In this document: one piece after another, positions 54,012 through 61,695 of the stretch
Layout of the letters: each line of letters starts with the position of its first letter
How positions within the stretch are numbered: the first letter of the stretch is position 1
Assembly: GCA_022825705.1 (NCBI GenBank)
Contig: JAJDWH010000024.1
Coordinates: forward strand, 1-64,000
Source of the DNA: Alphaproteobacteria bacterium
GTDB lineage: Bacteria > Pseudomonadota > Alphaproteobacteria > TMED109
Direction of reading: 5' to 3'
Length of the DNA stretch: 64,000 nt
Notes under the pieces: model-generated
Told to the model about the DNA's origin: nothing
Seen by the model: only the letters and a program-made list of their open reading frames with translations
The model's database searches: none
Made by a program: the position numbers and the translations under genes

Positions 54012-55007
54012 ATGGAGTTCGAGCACGTCTCCCTGCTGTGGATTGCCCCGCTCGCTGCGGCAGCGTTGCTGTTGCTGCATGGCCATGCCGCGCGTGCCCG
54101 CGCCCGTGCGGTCGCCATCTTCCATCCCGGTTCGGGCCAGTTGTCGGCCATGGCCGTGGCCCGGCGACGAGGGACATGGTTGGTGGCTATCGCCGTTGCC
54201 CTGATGGGGATCGCTCTCGCCAGGCCGCTAGGGGGATTCGAGGAAGGGGTCGCTTCGCGCGAGGGACGCGACGTCCTGGTGGTGCTGGATGTGTCGCTCA
54301 GCATGTATGCACGGGACCATGACGGGAGTTCCCGCGCGGAAGCTGCGCGTGACGCCGTCGATCGGCTGGTGGAATTGCTCGCCGGGGACGGAGGCCACCG
54401 GCTCTCGCTGCTCGCATTCGCCGGCCGTGCCACCCTCTTGCTGCCGCCGGCACTCGACTACGAGGCGTTCCGAACCCGCTTCGACGCCGTGGGCCCGCAT
54501 GACATCTCCCGTCGGGGTACTCGCGTGGATACCGGGCTGGCGGCCGCGTTGGGCAGCATCGAAACCGGCGACGAGGGATTTACCGACGTTGTGCTGGTCT
54601 CGGACGGCGAAGATCACGGCACTGCCCTGCGGGCGGCGGGTCGGAATCTTCGCGGGACGGGCGTGGCGGTACATGTGCTGGCGCTGGGTATCCCGCACCT
54701 GCCGACTCCGGTGCTCGTCCCGGGTGCGGACGGGATCGACGCTCCGCTGCTCTACCAGGATGAACCCGTCCGGAGCCGGGCGGACCATGCGAGCATGCGG
54801 GATCTCGCCGCATTCAGCGGCGGCTCGTTCTGCGCGCTCTCCCAGGCCGACTGCATTGGCGACGTGTTCACGGCGATCGATGGCGCTCCCAAACGCGCAT
54901 TCGCGGCCGAAGGTCGGGAGCAAAGGCGCCGGCCGCTGTATCACTGGTTGGCGGTGCCGGCGCTGGTCTTGCTCATGGGCAGTGCGTTGGGATGGCGGGC
55001 GCGATGA
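54012..55007 (+). CDS. VWA domain-containing membrane protein (BatB/MxaL-like)
   Basis: A 331-residue protein with two N-terminal helices, a VWA domain with MIDAS Asp93, Ser95 and Ser97 (DVSLS) and a C-terminal helix. It is the second VWA protein of the operon, matching MxaL or BatB. It overlaps the TPR lipoprotein gene by ATGA. Confidence 0.92.
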   Translation: MEFEHVSLLWIAPLAAAALLLLHGHAARARARAVAIFHPGSGQLSAMAVARRRGTWLVAIAVALMGIALARPLGGFEEGVASREGRDVLVVLDVSLSMYARDHDGSSRAEAARDAVDRLVELLAGDGGHRLSLLAFAGRATLLLPPALDYEAFRTRFDAVGPHDISRRGTRVDTGLAAALGSIETGDEGFTDVVLVSDGEDHGTALRAAGRNLRGTGVAVHVLALGIPHLPTPVLVPGADGIDAPLLYQDEPVRSRADHASMRDLAAFSGGSFCALSQADCIGDVFTAIDGAPKRAFAAEGREQRRRPLYHWLAVPALVLLMGSALGWRAR

Positions 55008-55849
55008 TCCGGGCCTGGTTCTGGTGCGGCGCGGCGGCGGGCTTGCTGGCGCTCGGAGGTTGCGTGGAGGAGGATCTGGCCCGCCAGGAAATGGACTTGG
55101 GTATCCAGGCCTACGCGGCTGGCGACTTTGCCGAGGCACTGGCTCGGTTTGAAGCCGCCGAGGCGGAGGCAGGGGAGACTCCTGAAACTCTGTTCGCTCG
55201 CGGGGTAGCAGCGTACGCGGCGCACGACAATGCCGCAGCCGATCGGTACTTCACCCTGGCCCTGGAGACCGCCCCATCGGAGTTGCGAGCCCTGGTGCAT
55301 TACAACCTCGGTTCCGTCCGCTACCGCCAGACGGTCAACGCGGTGATGAGTTTCCTGAACGCTGACGCCTACCTGCGGGAGGCCATCGAGCAGTACCGCG
55401 ATGCGCTTGCCATCGACCCGACGCTGGAGGACGCTGCGTACAACCTTGAGCTTGGGCTGCGCCTCCAGGATGAGCTGGGCCGGCGGCTGCTGGTGACCGC
55501 GGGCAGCGAGGGCATGGCGGAAGGCGAGGCCCGCACCGACGAGGGTGTCGAAACGCCGGAAGGATGGGATCCCGGCGACGTCAAGGCCGGACGGCCGCAA
55601 CCGAACGAAGGCCAGTCGCGGGCCCGGCAGGGAGGGGACCCGGGCGAAGGCGGGCGGGAAGCCGGTCAGGCGACCGGAGCCAACGAGGCGCAGAAAATCG
55701 ACCTCACGAGCGCGACTGCCCGCGAGATGACCGCTCAGGAAGCGGCGGAACTCATCGAGATGGTGCAGGGAGCGCCCGGGCAGCAGTCCGAGCGGGCCTC
55801 CGACCGGGAGGCCCGAATGCGAGCTGGCGGCGACGTGCCGACGTGGTGA
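55004..55849 (+). CDS. TPR lipoprotein (BatC/MxaK-like)
   Basis: A 281-residue protein. The ATG at 55004 overlaps the VWA stop (ATGA) and gives a lipoprotein signal with lipobox LGGC at Cys20. TPR repeats follow (GIQAYAAGDFAEALARFEAAEAE, FARGVAAYAAHDNAAADRYF and one with YNLELGLRL). The C-terminal 100 residues are Gly/Glu/Arg-rich and of low complexity, then a short helix. It completes the MoxR operon. It is convergent with the quinoprotein gene group. Confidence 0.85.
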   Translation: MIRAWFWCGAAAGLLALGGCVEEDLARQEMDLGIQAYAAGDFAEALARFEAAEAEAGETPETLFARGVAAYAAHDNAAADRYFTLALETAPSELRALVHYNLGSVRYRQTVNAVMSFLNADAYLREAIEQYRDALAIDPTLEDAAYNLELGLRLQDELGRRLLVTAGSEGMAEGEARTDEGVETPEGWDPGDVKAGRPQPNEGQSRARQGGDPGEGGREAGQATGANEAQKIDLTSATAREMTAQEAAELIEMVQGAPGQQSERASDREARMRAGGDVPTW

Positions 55850-55850
55850 C

Positions 55851-56249
55851 CTAGAAGGTGGTCACCGCCTCCAGCGACTCGCGCTTGGTCCAGCCCACGA
55901 ATTCCACTCGTGTCGCGCGGCCGCCGCGCCGTGGCACCTCCGGTGGCCGGAGCCGCTGGTAACGCTCGACCAGGAACTGAACCTCGACGAGGTCGTCCTC
56001 CTCGCCAACGATGCCGACCCAAGGGGCCATGATGTCCTCAACGTCGTCGAGGGTGATCAAGGCACAGGGGAGGTCACCTGGCGTGTCGGTCTCTGCCAGC
56101 CGGGTTTCAAGGCTCCGGAAAGCGTCGGCGGTCCGACAGATCCAGGTCGGTTTGCCGAACGTGAAGTAATCGGTGAACGTGTTCTGCGCGACAGCCGGGG
56201 ACGCTGCAACCAGCAGCACGAGGCATCCCAGCATCCGAAGTAGAGTCAT
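55851..56249 (-). CDS. Small exported protein of unknown function, co-transcribed with cytochrome c
   Basis: A 132-residue protein with a Sec signal peptide (MLGCLVLLVAASPAVA) and a mature part containing two cysteines (TWICRTADAF and LPCALITLDD), a DVEDIMAPWVGIVGEEDDLVE stretch and a basic C-terminus. It overlaps the cytochrome c gene by ATGA, and its stop is 1 bp from the end of the convergent TPR gene. Family unknown. It sits where xoxJ or an electron-transfer accessory would be, but is far shorter than XoxJ. Confidence 0.75.
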   Translation of the reverse strand: MTLLRMLGCLVLLVAASPAVAQNTFTDYFTFGKPTWICRTADAFRSLETRLAETDTPGDLPCALITLDDVEDIMAPWVGIVGEEDDLVEVQFLVERYQRLRPPEVPRRGGRATRVEFVGWTKRESLEAVTTF

Positions 56250-56650
56250 TGCCAGTTCGCTCCTTCGATCGAAACCGTTTCGAGAAACGCTCCGATCTGG
56301 CTGATCTGATCGAAATCCAGGTACTCTCCGAATGGCGGCATCTTCGGCAGTTTCCCCACAGCAACTACCTCAATGAACTTCTCGTAGCCCCTCCACCAGA
56401 GACGGAGGTCGAAGCCCCACTTTCCCCACCGGGGTGACACGCCGTCAGCCTTGACACCGTGGCACTGTACGCACCACCGACCGTAGAGGAACGCTCCAGC
56501 CTCGATGGCTTCAGGGTCTCCCGACATGGGGTTGGCGGATTCGATGTCGATGGGGTCGGGCACTTCGTCACTCTCGGCAACCGCGGGAGTAATTGAGCCG
56601 GCGATGAGCGCTGTTGCCAGCACGACGGAACGGAAGAGTAACGGTTTCAT
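56246..56650 (-). CDS. c-type cytochrome
   Basis: A 134-residue exported cytochrome: signal peptide of about 25 residues, single haem motif CVQCH (Cys60, Cys63, His64), and likely axial Met104 (KLPKMPPFG). It resembles small class I cytochromes that accept electrons from PQQ alcohol dehydrogenases (cytochrome cL/c550 role). It lies 103 bp downstream of the quinoprotein gene, on the same strand. Confidence 0.93.
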   Translation of the reverse strand: MKPLLFRSVVLATALIAGSITPAVAESDEVPDPIDIESANPMSGDPEAIEAGAFLYGRWCVQCHGVKADGVSPRWGKWGFDLRLWWRGYEKFIEVVAVGKLPKMPPFGEYLDFDQISQIGAFLETVSIEGANWQ

Positions 56651-56658
56651 ATAAGTTC

Positions 56659-56680
56659 AAGGCCGGGAATCCCCGGCCTT
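56659..56680 (-). terminator. Hairpin between quinoprotein and cytochrome c genes
   Basis: A 9-bp perfect stem (AAGGCCGGG/CCCGGCCTT) with a 4-base loop lies just upstream of the cytochrome c ATG. With no T-run it may reduce read-through from the dehydrogenase to the cytochrome rather than stop it, giving differential expression. Confidence 0.5.
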
Positions 56681-56753
56681 CCAACGGTGCAACATCAGAG
56701 AAAAAGGCGGGTGGCGGAACCGTATCCGCCACCCGCCAAATATGGGCGAACCT

Positions 56754-58535
56754 TTACTTCAAGGTAAAGGTGGCTACGAGCGCGCTGCGCTGGTAGTCCA
56801 GGGTCTCCCCGGCGAAGGCGCCAGCGAGCATACCCATGCCGACGTACGTCCCGTGACCGGTGGCCACAGAAATGTACTGCTTGCCGTCGACGGCGTAGGA
56901 AATGATCCCGCCGTTCGTGCCCGAACCAAGGTTGAACGTCCAGAGGATGTCACCCGTGTCCCCGTCGATGGCTTCGAGGTTGCCGGTGTAGTCCGCGTTG
57001 AACAGCAGCCCGCTGCCCGTCGTCAAGAGGGCCGAGTGCGGGATGATGTCGTAGCGCTTCTCCCAAAGGATCTCACCGGAAACCGGCTCACGCGCGACCA
57101 GGCGGCCGTGGGCCTTGTCGGCCTCCGGGTCAGCCTGGATCCACTCCGCGGCCATGTACACCTGCGCGTACGGTTCGGTGATCCGCGTGGCTTCACCGAA
57201 GCTGATCGGGCCGGAGCCATCCTTGTGGGCGATGGTCAGCCACATGCACCATTCCTGGACCGTGCGGTAGGAGATGCCGTTGTTCGGGTTGTAGGAACCC
57301 GCGTTCCAGCTGTGGCCACCGTCGATGGCCGGGCAGACCAGGGTCTTCTCGCCGGCAACCGGCCAGAGCATGTTCTCGAACTCGCCGGTTTCCAGGTTGA
57401 ACCCGGACGTCCAGTTCTGGTGGTTCATCGCTGAGTAGACCGCCAGCGGCTGGCCGGTCGCAGCATCGTGAACGTGGTTGAACCCGCTCTTGCCCGGGTG
57501 GAGGACCATCCGGCGACCATCTTTCTCGAAGATCACGTACTCGCCGGGTGAGGCGTCGTAGTCGTACGGGTCGCTGGGCGCTTCCTGGAAGTACCAGTTG
57601 AGCGCGCCGGTGTCGAGGTCAAGCGCCACGGTGGACGACGTGTAGAGGTTGTCGCCAGGCCGGTGCGCGTCCACGTTGGGGTCGCGACAGTCGGCACCAC
57701 AGTAGTCGTAGTCCGGGTTCGGGTTACCCGTACCCATGATGATCTGGTTGTTGTCGAAGTCGACGGTGCCCGGCTGCCAGGAGCCGCCGCCGCCGTACAG
57801 CCACGAGTCACCACCCCAGGTTGCCAGCGCTGCGTCGTCGCCGCGGCCGGTCGTGTAGAAGGTCCAAACAACCGATCCGTCCTGCGGGTTGATGCCGAAG
57901 ATCCGGCCTTCGACCGGGTATTCACCACCGTTCTGCCCGATCACCATCATGTCTTCGCTGATGTAAGTGGCCGCGCCGCTGAAGCCCGCCGTAATCTTGG
58001 CGGAATCGACAATCGGCACGTCCCAAAGGACAGATCCGTCATCCTGGCTGAGCGCCACGATCCGGCCGTCTGCCAGACCCATGTAAACGCGTCCGCCGCC
58101 GACGGCCGTGCCGCGGGTGTGTGCGAATGCCGAGCGGGCAACCACCGCCTGGTTCATCTCAGGGACGTAGGCCCACTGACGCTGACCGGTAGCCGCGTCG
58201 AGCTTCATCACGGATGACGGGTTGTAGGCAACGTACATGGCGCCGTCGAGCACGAGCGGTGTACTGTGAAGTCCACCGGCCGACTGCTCCGCGCCACCAG
58301 GCTGGAACAGCCAAGCCACGTTGAGGTCGCCAAGGTTGTCTTTGTTGATCTCACTAAGTGGCGAGTGGCGATAGGCCTTGTCGATGGTGCGGTGATAGGC
58401 ACACCAGTTCTCATCAGCGCAACTGGCAATCTCGTTTCCGTGGTCCATCGCCGAAGCCGACGACGCAAACAACCCGGAGACCATTGCCACAGTGGCAGCA
58501 GCCCCGAGGGCCGAGCCGATGCGGAAAAGGGTCAT
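56754..58535 (-). CDS. PQQ-dependent alcohol dehydrogenase, lanthanide-type active site
   Basis: A 593-residue exported quinoprotein (signal peptide to about residue 29) with the eight-bladed propeller repeats of methanol/ethanol dehydrogenases. Metal and PQQ ligands are visible: Glu205 (NGGEYPVEG), Asn271 (GTGNPNP) and the catalytic Asp325 in SDPYDYDAS. Asp327, two residues after the catalytic Asp, is the mark of lanthanide-dependent XoxF/PedH-type enzymes (Ala in calcium MxaF). A 12-residue insertion with a CxxxC pair (Cys279, Cys283) lies before the RPGDN motif. The vicinal Cys-Cys of methanol dehydrogenases is missing (RSAFAHTRG at that place). It is followed by a cytochrome c and a small exported protein, and faces a MoxR/VWA maturation-type operon. 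Confidence 0.92.
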   Translation of the reverse strand: MTLFRIGSALGAAATVAMVSGLFASSASAMDHGNEIASCADENWCAYHRTIDKAYRHSPLSEINKDNLGDLNVAWLFQPGGAEQSAGGLHSTPLVLDGAMYVAYNPSSVMKLDAATGQRQWAYVPEMNQAVVARSAFAHTRGTAVGGGRVYMGLADGRIVALSQDDGSVLWDVPIVDSAKITAGFSGAATYISEDMMVIGQNGGEYPVEGRIFGINPQDGSVVWTFYTTGRGDDAALATWGGDSWLYGGGGSWQPGTVDFDNNQIIMGTGNPNPDYDYCGADCRDPNVDAHRPGDNLYTSSTVALDLDTGALNWYFQEAPSDPYDYDASPGEYVIFEKDGRRMVLHPGKSGFNHVHDAATGQPLAVYSAMNHQNWTSGFNLETGEFENMLWPVAGEKTLVCPAIDGGHSWNAGSYNPNNGISYRTVQEWCMWLTIAHKDGSGPISFGEATRITEPYAQVYMAAEWIQADPEADKAHGRLVAREPVSGEILWEKRYDIIPHSALLTTGSGLLFNADYTGNLEAIDGDTGDILWTFNLGSGTNGGIISYAVDGKQYISVATGHGTYVGMGMLAGAFAGETLDYQRSALVATFTLK

Positions 58536-58557
58536 CTATTTCCTCCCAAGGATGGCG

Positions 58558-58590
58558 GCTGGCCGGACGGAGGAAACCGTTCCGGCCAGC
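58558..58590 (-). promoter_or_regulatory. Stable hairpin in the quinoprotein gene leader
   Basis: A 9-bp stem (GCTGGCCGG/CCGGCCAGC) extended by a few pairs across a one-base bulge, with a 6-base loop, lies about 23 bp before the start codon. It may be a translation-control element or a weak terminator for the upstream gene. Confidence 0.4.
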
Positions 58591-58667
58591 AAACCCTTCC
58601 ATCGTAAGCAGATGTGCCGTTCTCCGCAACGCATCCGGTGCGCGCGCGGGCGCGGCGCCAGGTGGCT

Positions 58668-59354
58668 TTAGCTGGCGAAGGCGGCGAGGACCACGCGCAG
58701 CGGAATCAAGACAGCATGCCGGGGGTTGGCGTTCGCCTGAATTCGAATCCGACGGTTGACGGCACCGGGTGCGCCCTTCAGGGCAGACAGCCACGCACGG
58801 CCCTGCCAACGGGTGCCCACGAACAGCCCGTTCAATTCGGCGTGACGGGCAGCAAACGCGATATGTGCTTCGCCTTCCATCACCCAGGGGCGAATTCCGA
58901 TTGCAACCAACGCCTCCGTGTCATCCGCCCGGATGGCATCGGCGACGCGCAATTCGGGGCGTTCGCCGGCTCGACACCCGCCGAGGTGCCGAAGACACGC
59001 CTGCCAGGCGGACGGTACATCCGTGGCGGCGTCGGCTGCGCCGATATCCGGAGAGAACGCGAACCGCTCTCCGGGCACCGAGGATTCGGGGAAGGGACTG
59101 AACGGGAAGGGTAGGTGATCGCTCCGGTAGAGGAGGAAGTCGAGGATCGAGCCCAGCAGCGCCTTCATGGCATCCGCGAGCTGCGTGATGCGCTCATTGC
59201 TGCGGCCTGCCCACAGATGAAATCCGAATTGGACCACGGCGAGCAGCAGCAACAGAGGAAGCAGGACATAGCCGATTGCGCCGAACGCGATCATGGCAAG
59301 CAGCCGTTTCCACGGCTGCTCAGGTCCTAGCACTACGGGCGGGTCCGCAGGCAT
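58668..59354 (-). CDS. DUF4389-like membrane protein with a C-terminal extension
   Basis: A 228-residue protein starting at the ATG at 59354 with AGGAG six bases upstream. Residues 12-90 match the DUF4389 pattern: one or two membrane helices (LLAMIAFGAIGYVLLPLLLLLAVVQFGF), then FLLYRSDHLPFPFSPFPES. A further 125 residues of unrecognised sequence follow, ending in hydrophobic AVLIPLRVVLAAF. DUF4389 function is unknown. It is upstream of, and on the same strand as, the quinoprotein. Confidence 0.75.
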   Translation of the reverse strand: MPADPPVVLGPEQPWKRLLAMIAFGAIGYVLLPLLLLLAVVQFGFHLWAGRSNERITQLADAMKALLGSILDFLLYRSDHLPFPFSPFPESSVPGERFAFSPDIGAADAATDVPSAWQACLRHLGGCRAGERPELRVADAIRADDTEALVAIGIRPWVMEGEAHIAFAARHAELNGLFVGTRWQGRAWLSALKGAPGAVNRRIRIQANANPRHAVLIPLRVVLAAFAS

Positions 59355-59535
59355 GGCGATCTCCTGGCAGCTGCCGCGACACGCCCATTCTGCGCATTTG
59401 GTCCGGAAATTCCAAAGTCGCGACCGTTGGCCAGCAATTCTTCGCCCCGTTGGCCTATCCCATGCCTGCGCTCCACGGTCGGGCACGTTCATCTCCGCTA
59501 GGATTGGGTGCAGCAGCAATGTGAGGAAGTCATCG

Positions 59536-60978
59536 ATGCCCACCAGCGCAGTCGCCTCCCGGCGGCGGTTCCCCTCGAAGTCGCGCGTGGTCGGAGAACT
59601 CAAGGAGTTTCTTGGCGACCGTGTCTCGACGGCACCGGCGATTCTGGATCAGCACGGCCGGGACGAATCGTACCATGCGGGACATCGCCCGGACGTGGTC
59701 GTGTTTTGCGAAACCACCGAGGAAGTGTCACATACCGTGGCCCTCTGCGCGCGTGACAATATTCCCGTGATTCCGTTCGGGACCGGTACATCCCTCGAGG
59801 GACACGTTGCGGCGCTTGAGGGAGGGGTATGTATCGACCTGAGCAGGATGGATCGGGTCCTAGCTGTCAATTCGGAAGACCTCGACTGCACGGTGGAGGC
59901 CGGTGTAACGCGGCGCCGACTGAACGAGCACCTGCGTGACACGGGCCTGTTCTTCCCCGTCGATCCAGGAGCAGATGCCAGCCTGGGGGGAATGGCCGCT
60001 ACCCGCGCGTCCGGTACCAATGCGGTTCGCTACGGGACCATGCGCGAACTGGTACTCGACCTTAAGGTCGTCCTCGCAGACGGCCGCGTCATCCAGACGG
60101 GGACGCGGAGCCGCAAATCGTCGGCCGGCTACGACCTTACTCGTCTGTTCGTCGGATCCGAAGGAACGTTGGGCATCGCGACTGAGGTAACGCTCAGGCT
60201 GTTTGGGCATCCGGAATCCATCGTCTCCGCGGTTTGCTCCTTCCCAACGGTCGATGCGGCGGTTCGGACTGTGATCGCCACTACGCACGCGGGTGTGCCG
60301 GTGGCCCGCGTGGAACTGATGGACGCCCTGTCAATGGAATGCTTCAACAGCTGGGGCAAGACGAATTATGCCGAGACACCTGCGCTGTTTCTGGAGTTTC
60401 ACGGCACGCCGGCGTCCGCGGCGGAGCAGGCGGAAACCGTGTCACAACTGGCGCAGGAATTCGGCGGCCGTGACTTTGCCTGGAGCGCCAACCAGGAGGA
60501 GCGAAACCAGCTTTGGCGTGCGCGACATGATTTGCTGTATGCGCTGATGGCCCGATGGCCGGGCCGCAAGTCACTGACAACTGATGTGTGCGTCCCGATT
60601 TCGCGACTGGCGGAGTGCATTGGGGAGACGAATGCAGACATCGCGGCACATTCATCGATCCCGGCTCCGATCGCCGGACATGTAGGCGACGGCAACTTCC
60701 ATATCGCCTTCATGGTGGATCCTGACAACCCTGAGGAAATTCGGGAAGCCGCAGTGTTGCACGATCGCCTGGTCCGCCGGGCGCTGGACATGGGTGGAAC
60801 CTGCACAGGCGAACACGGGATCGGCTACGGCAAGATGGAGTACCTGGAGATCGAGCGCGGAGAGGGAGTTGGCGTCATGCAGGCGCTCAAGCAGGCCCTG
60901 GATCCCCACAACATCATGAATCCGGGGAAGATCGTGCCGTTCCCGAATCAACACTCGATCCTGCCTCAGGTTGCGTGA
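59536..60978 (+). CDS. FAD-binding oxidase, D-lactate/glycolate dehydrogenase type
   Basis: A 480-residue flavoprotein starting at the ATG at 59536 with GAGGAAG upstream. The FAD-binding PCMH domain has VIPFGTGTSLEGHV, FFPVDPGADASLGGMAATRASGTNAVRYG and the C-terminal HVGDGNFH and TGEHGIGYGK motifs typical of GlcD and cytochrome-linked D-lactate dehydrogenases. No signal peptide, so it likely acts on the cytoplasmic side of the membrane, feeding electrons to quinone. It is divergent from the DUF4389 gene. Confidence 0.92.
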   Translation: MPTSAVASRRRFPSKSRVVGELKEFLGDRVSTAPAILDQHGRDESYHAGHRPDVVVFCETTEEVSHTVALCARDNIPVIPFGTGTSLEGHVAALEGGVCIDLSRMDRVLAVNSEDLDCTVEAGVTRRRLNEHLRDTGLFFPVDPGADASLGGMAATRASGTNAVRYGTMRELVLDLKVVLADGRVIQTGTRSRKSSAGYDLTRLFVGSEGTLGIATEVTLRLFGHPESIVSAVCSFPTVDAAVRTVIATTHAGVPVARVELMDALSMECFNSWGKTNYAETPALFLEFHGTPASAAEQAETVSQLAQEFGGRDFAWSANQEERNQLWRARHDLLYALMARWPGRKSLTTDVCVPISRLAECIGETNADIAAHSSIPAPIAGHVGDGNFHIAFMVDPDNPEEIREAAVLHDRLVRRALDMGGTCTGEHGIGYGKMEYLEIERGEGVGVMQALKQALDPHNIMNPGKIVPFPNQHSILPQVA

Positions 60979-61074
60979 GGTAACGCTGGGTCCAAGCGGC
61001 GGCGCTGCGCGTGCGTTTTGTGCATGGCTGGTATGATGTTTCGGTCCGGCTCCTCCCGGCGCGGCAACTCAGCG

Positions 61075-61093
61075 GCTCCGGGGCTTCCGGAGC
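61075..61093 (+). other. Short hairpin before the GMC operon
   Basis: A 7-bp perfect stem (GCTCCGG/CCGGAGC) with a 5-base loop lies 18 bp before the start of the Tat-exported small subunit. It could mask or expose the ribosome site. Confidence 0.3.
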
Positions 61094-61111
61094 TGGCAAC
61101 GGAGGAGACAC

Positions 61112-61675
61112 ATGGACTTCAGTCACCTGAGCAGGCGTACGTTCCTGCAAGGTACGGGTACCACCGCGGCGGGGGTCGCGATTACGGGTACTCTCGGTGC
61201 TGGTGGCATCGCGGTCGCGGAGGACGCGTCCTGGGCCTTTGAACCGAAGGCGCTTGATGAGACCACAATCCGCGGTCTCATCGCGATGGCGCGACAGCTG
61301 TATCCGCACGACTTTCTGGATGACGGGCCGTACGTACAAGTAGTTGCCGGCCTCGACTCGAGCGCCGCCGACGATGCGGACCTCCAGCAGACGCTGACCG
61401 ACGGCGTAAGCGGATTGGGCGTCGTGGTGTCTGGCGATGCATCTCACGCCGTGCCCTTCCACGAACAGAGCCGAGGACTGCAACTGCGGGCGATGAAGCG
61501 TGCAGAGACCGAGAACAATGCGTTTTTCGAGGCAGTGCGCGGCGCGACGTTGGGTGGCCTGTACGGCAATCCTGAAGTCGCAGCGGCGTTGGGCTTCGAG
61601 GGATCTGCGGTTGAGCACGGTGGTTACCTGGACCGCGGCTTCGATGACATCGACTGGCTGCCGCAGTCTTCCTGA
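61112..61675 (+). CDS. Gluconate 2-dehydrogenase subunit 3-like protein
   Basis: A 187-residue protein with a Tat signal (SRRTFLQGTGTTAAGVAITG) and the subunit-3 fold (ALDETTIRGLIAMARQLYPHDFLDD). GGAGGAG lies upstream of the ATG. In gluconate/sorbitol/alcohol dehydrogenases this small subunit carries the folded GMC flavoprotein across the membrane by Tat. It is 20 bp upstream of the GMC gene. Confidence 0.88.
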   Translation: MDFSHLSRRTFLQGTGTTAAGVAITGTLGAGGIAVAEDASWAFEPKALDETTIRGLIAMARQLYPHDFLDDGPYVQVVAGLDSSAADDADLQQTLTDGVSGLGVVVSGDASHAVPFHEQSRGLQLRAMKRAETENNAFFEAVRGATLGGLYGNPEVAAALGFEGSAVEHGGYLDRGFDDIDWLPQSS

Positions 61676-61695
61676 CTGCAGAGGGAGGATAAACA

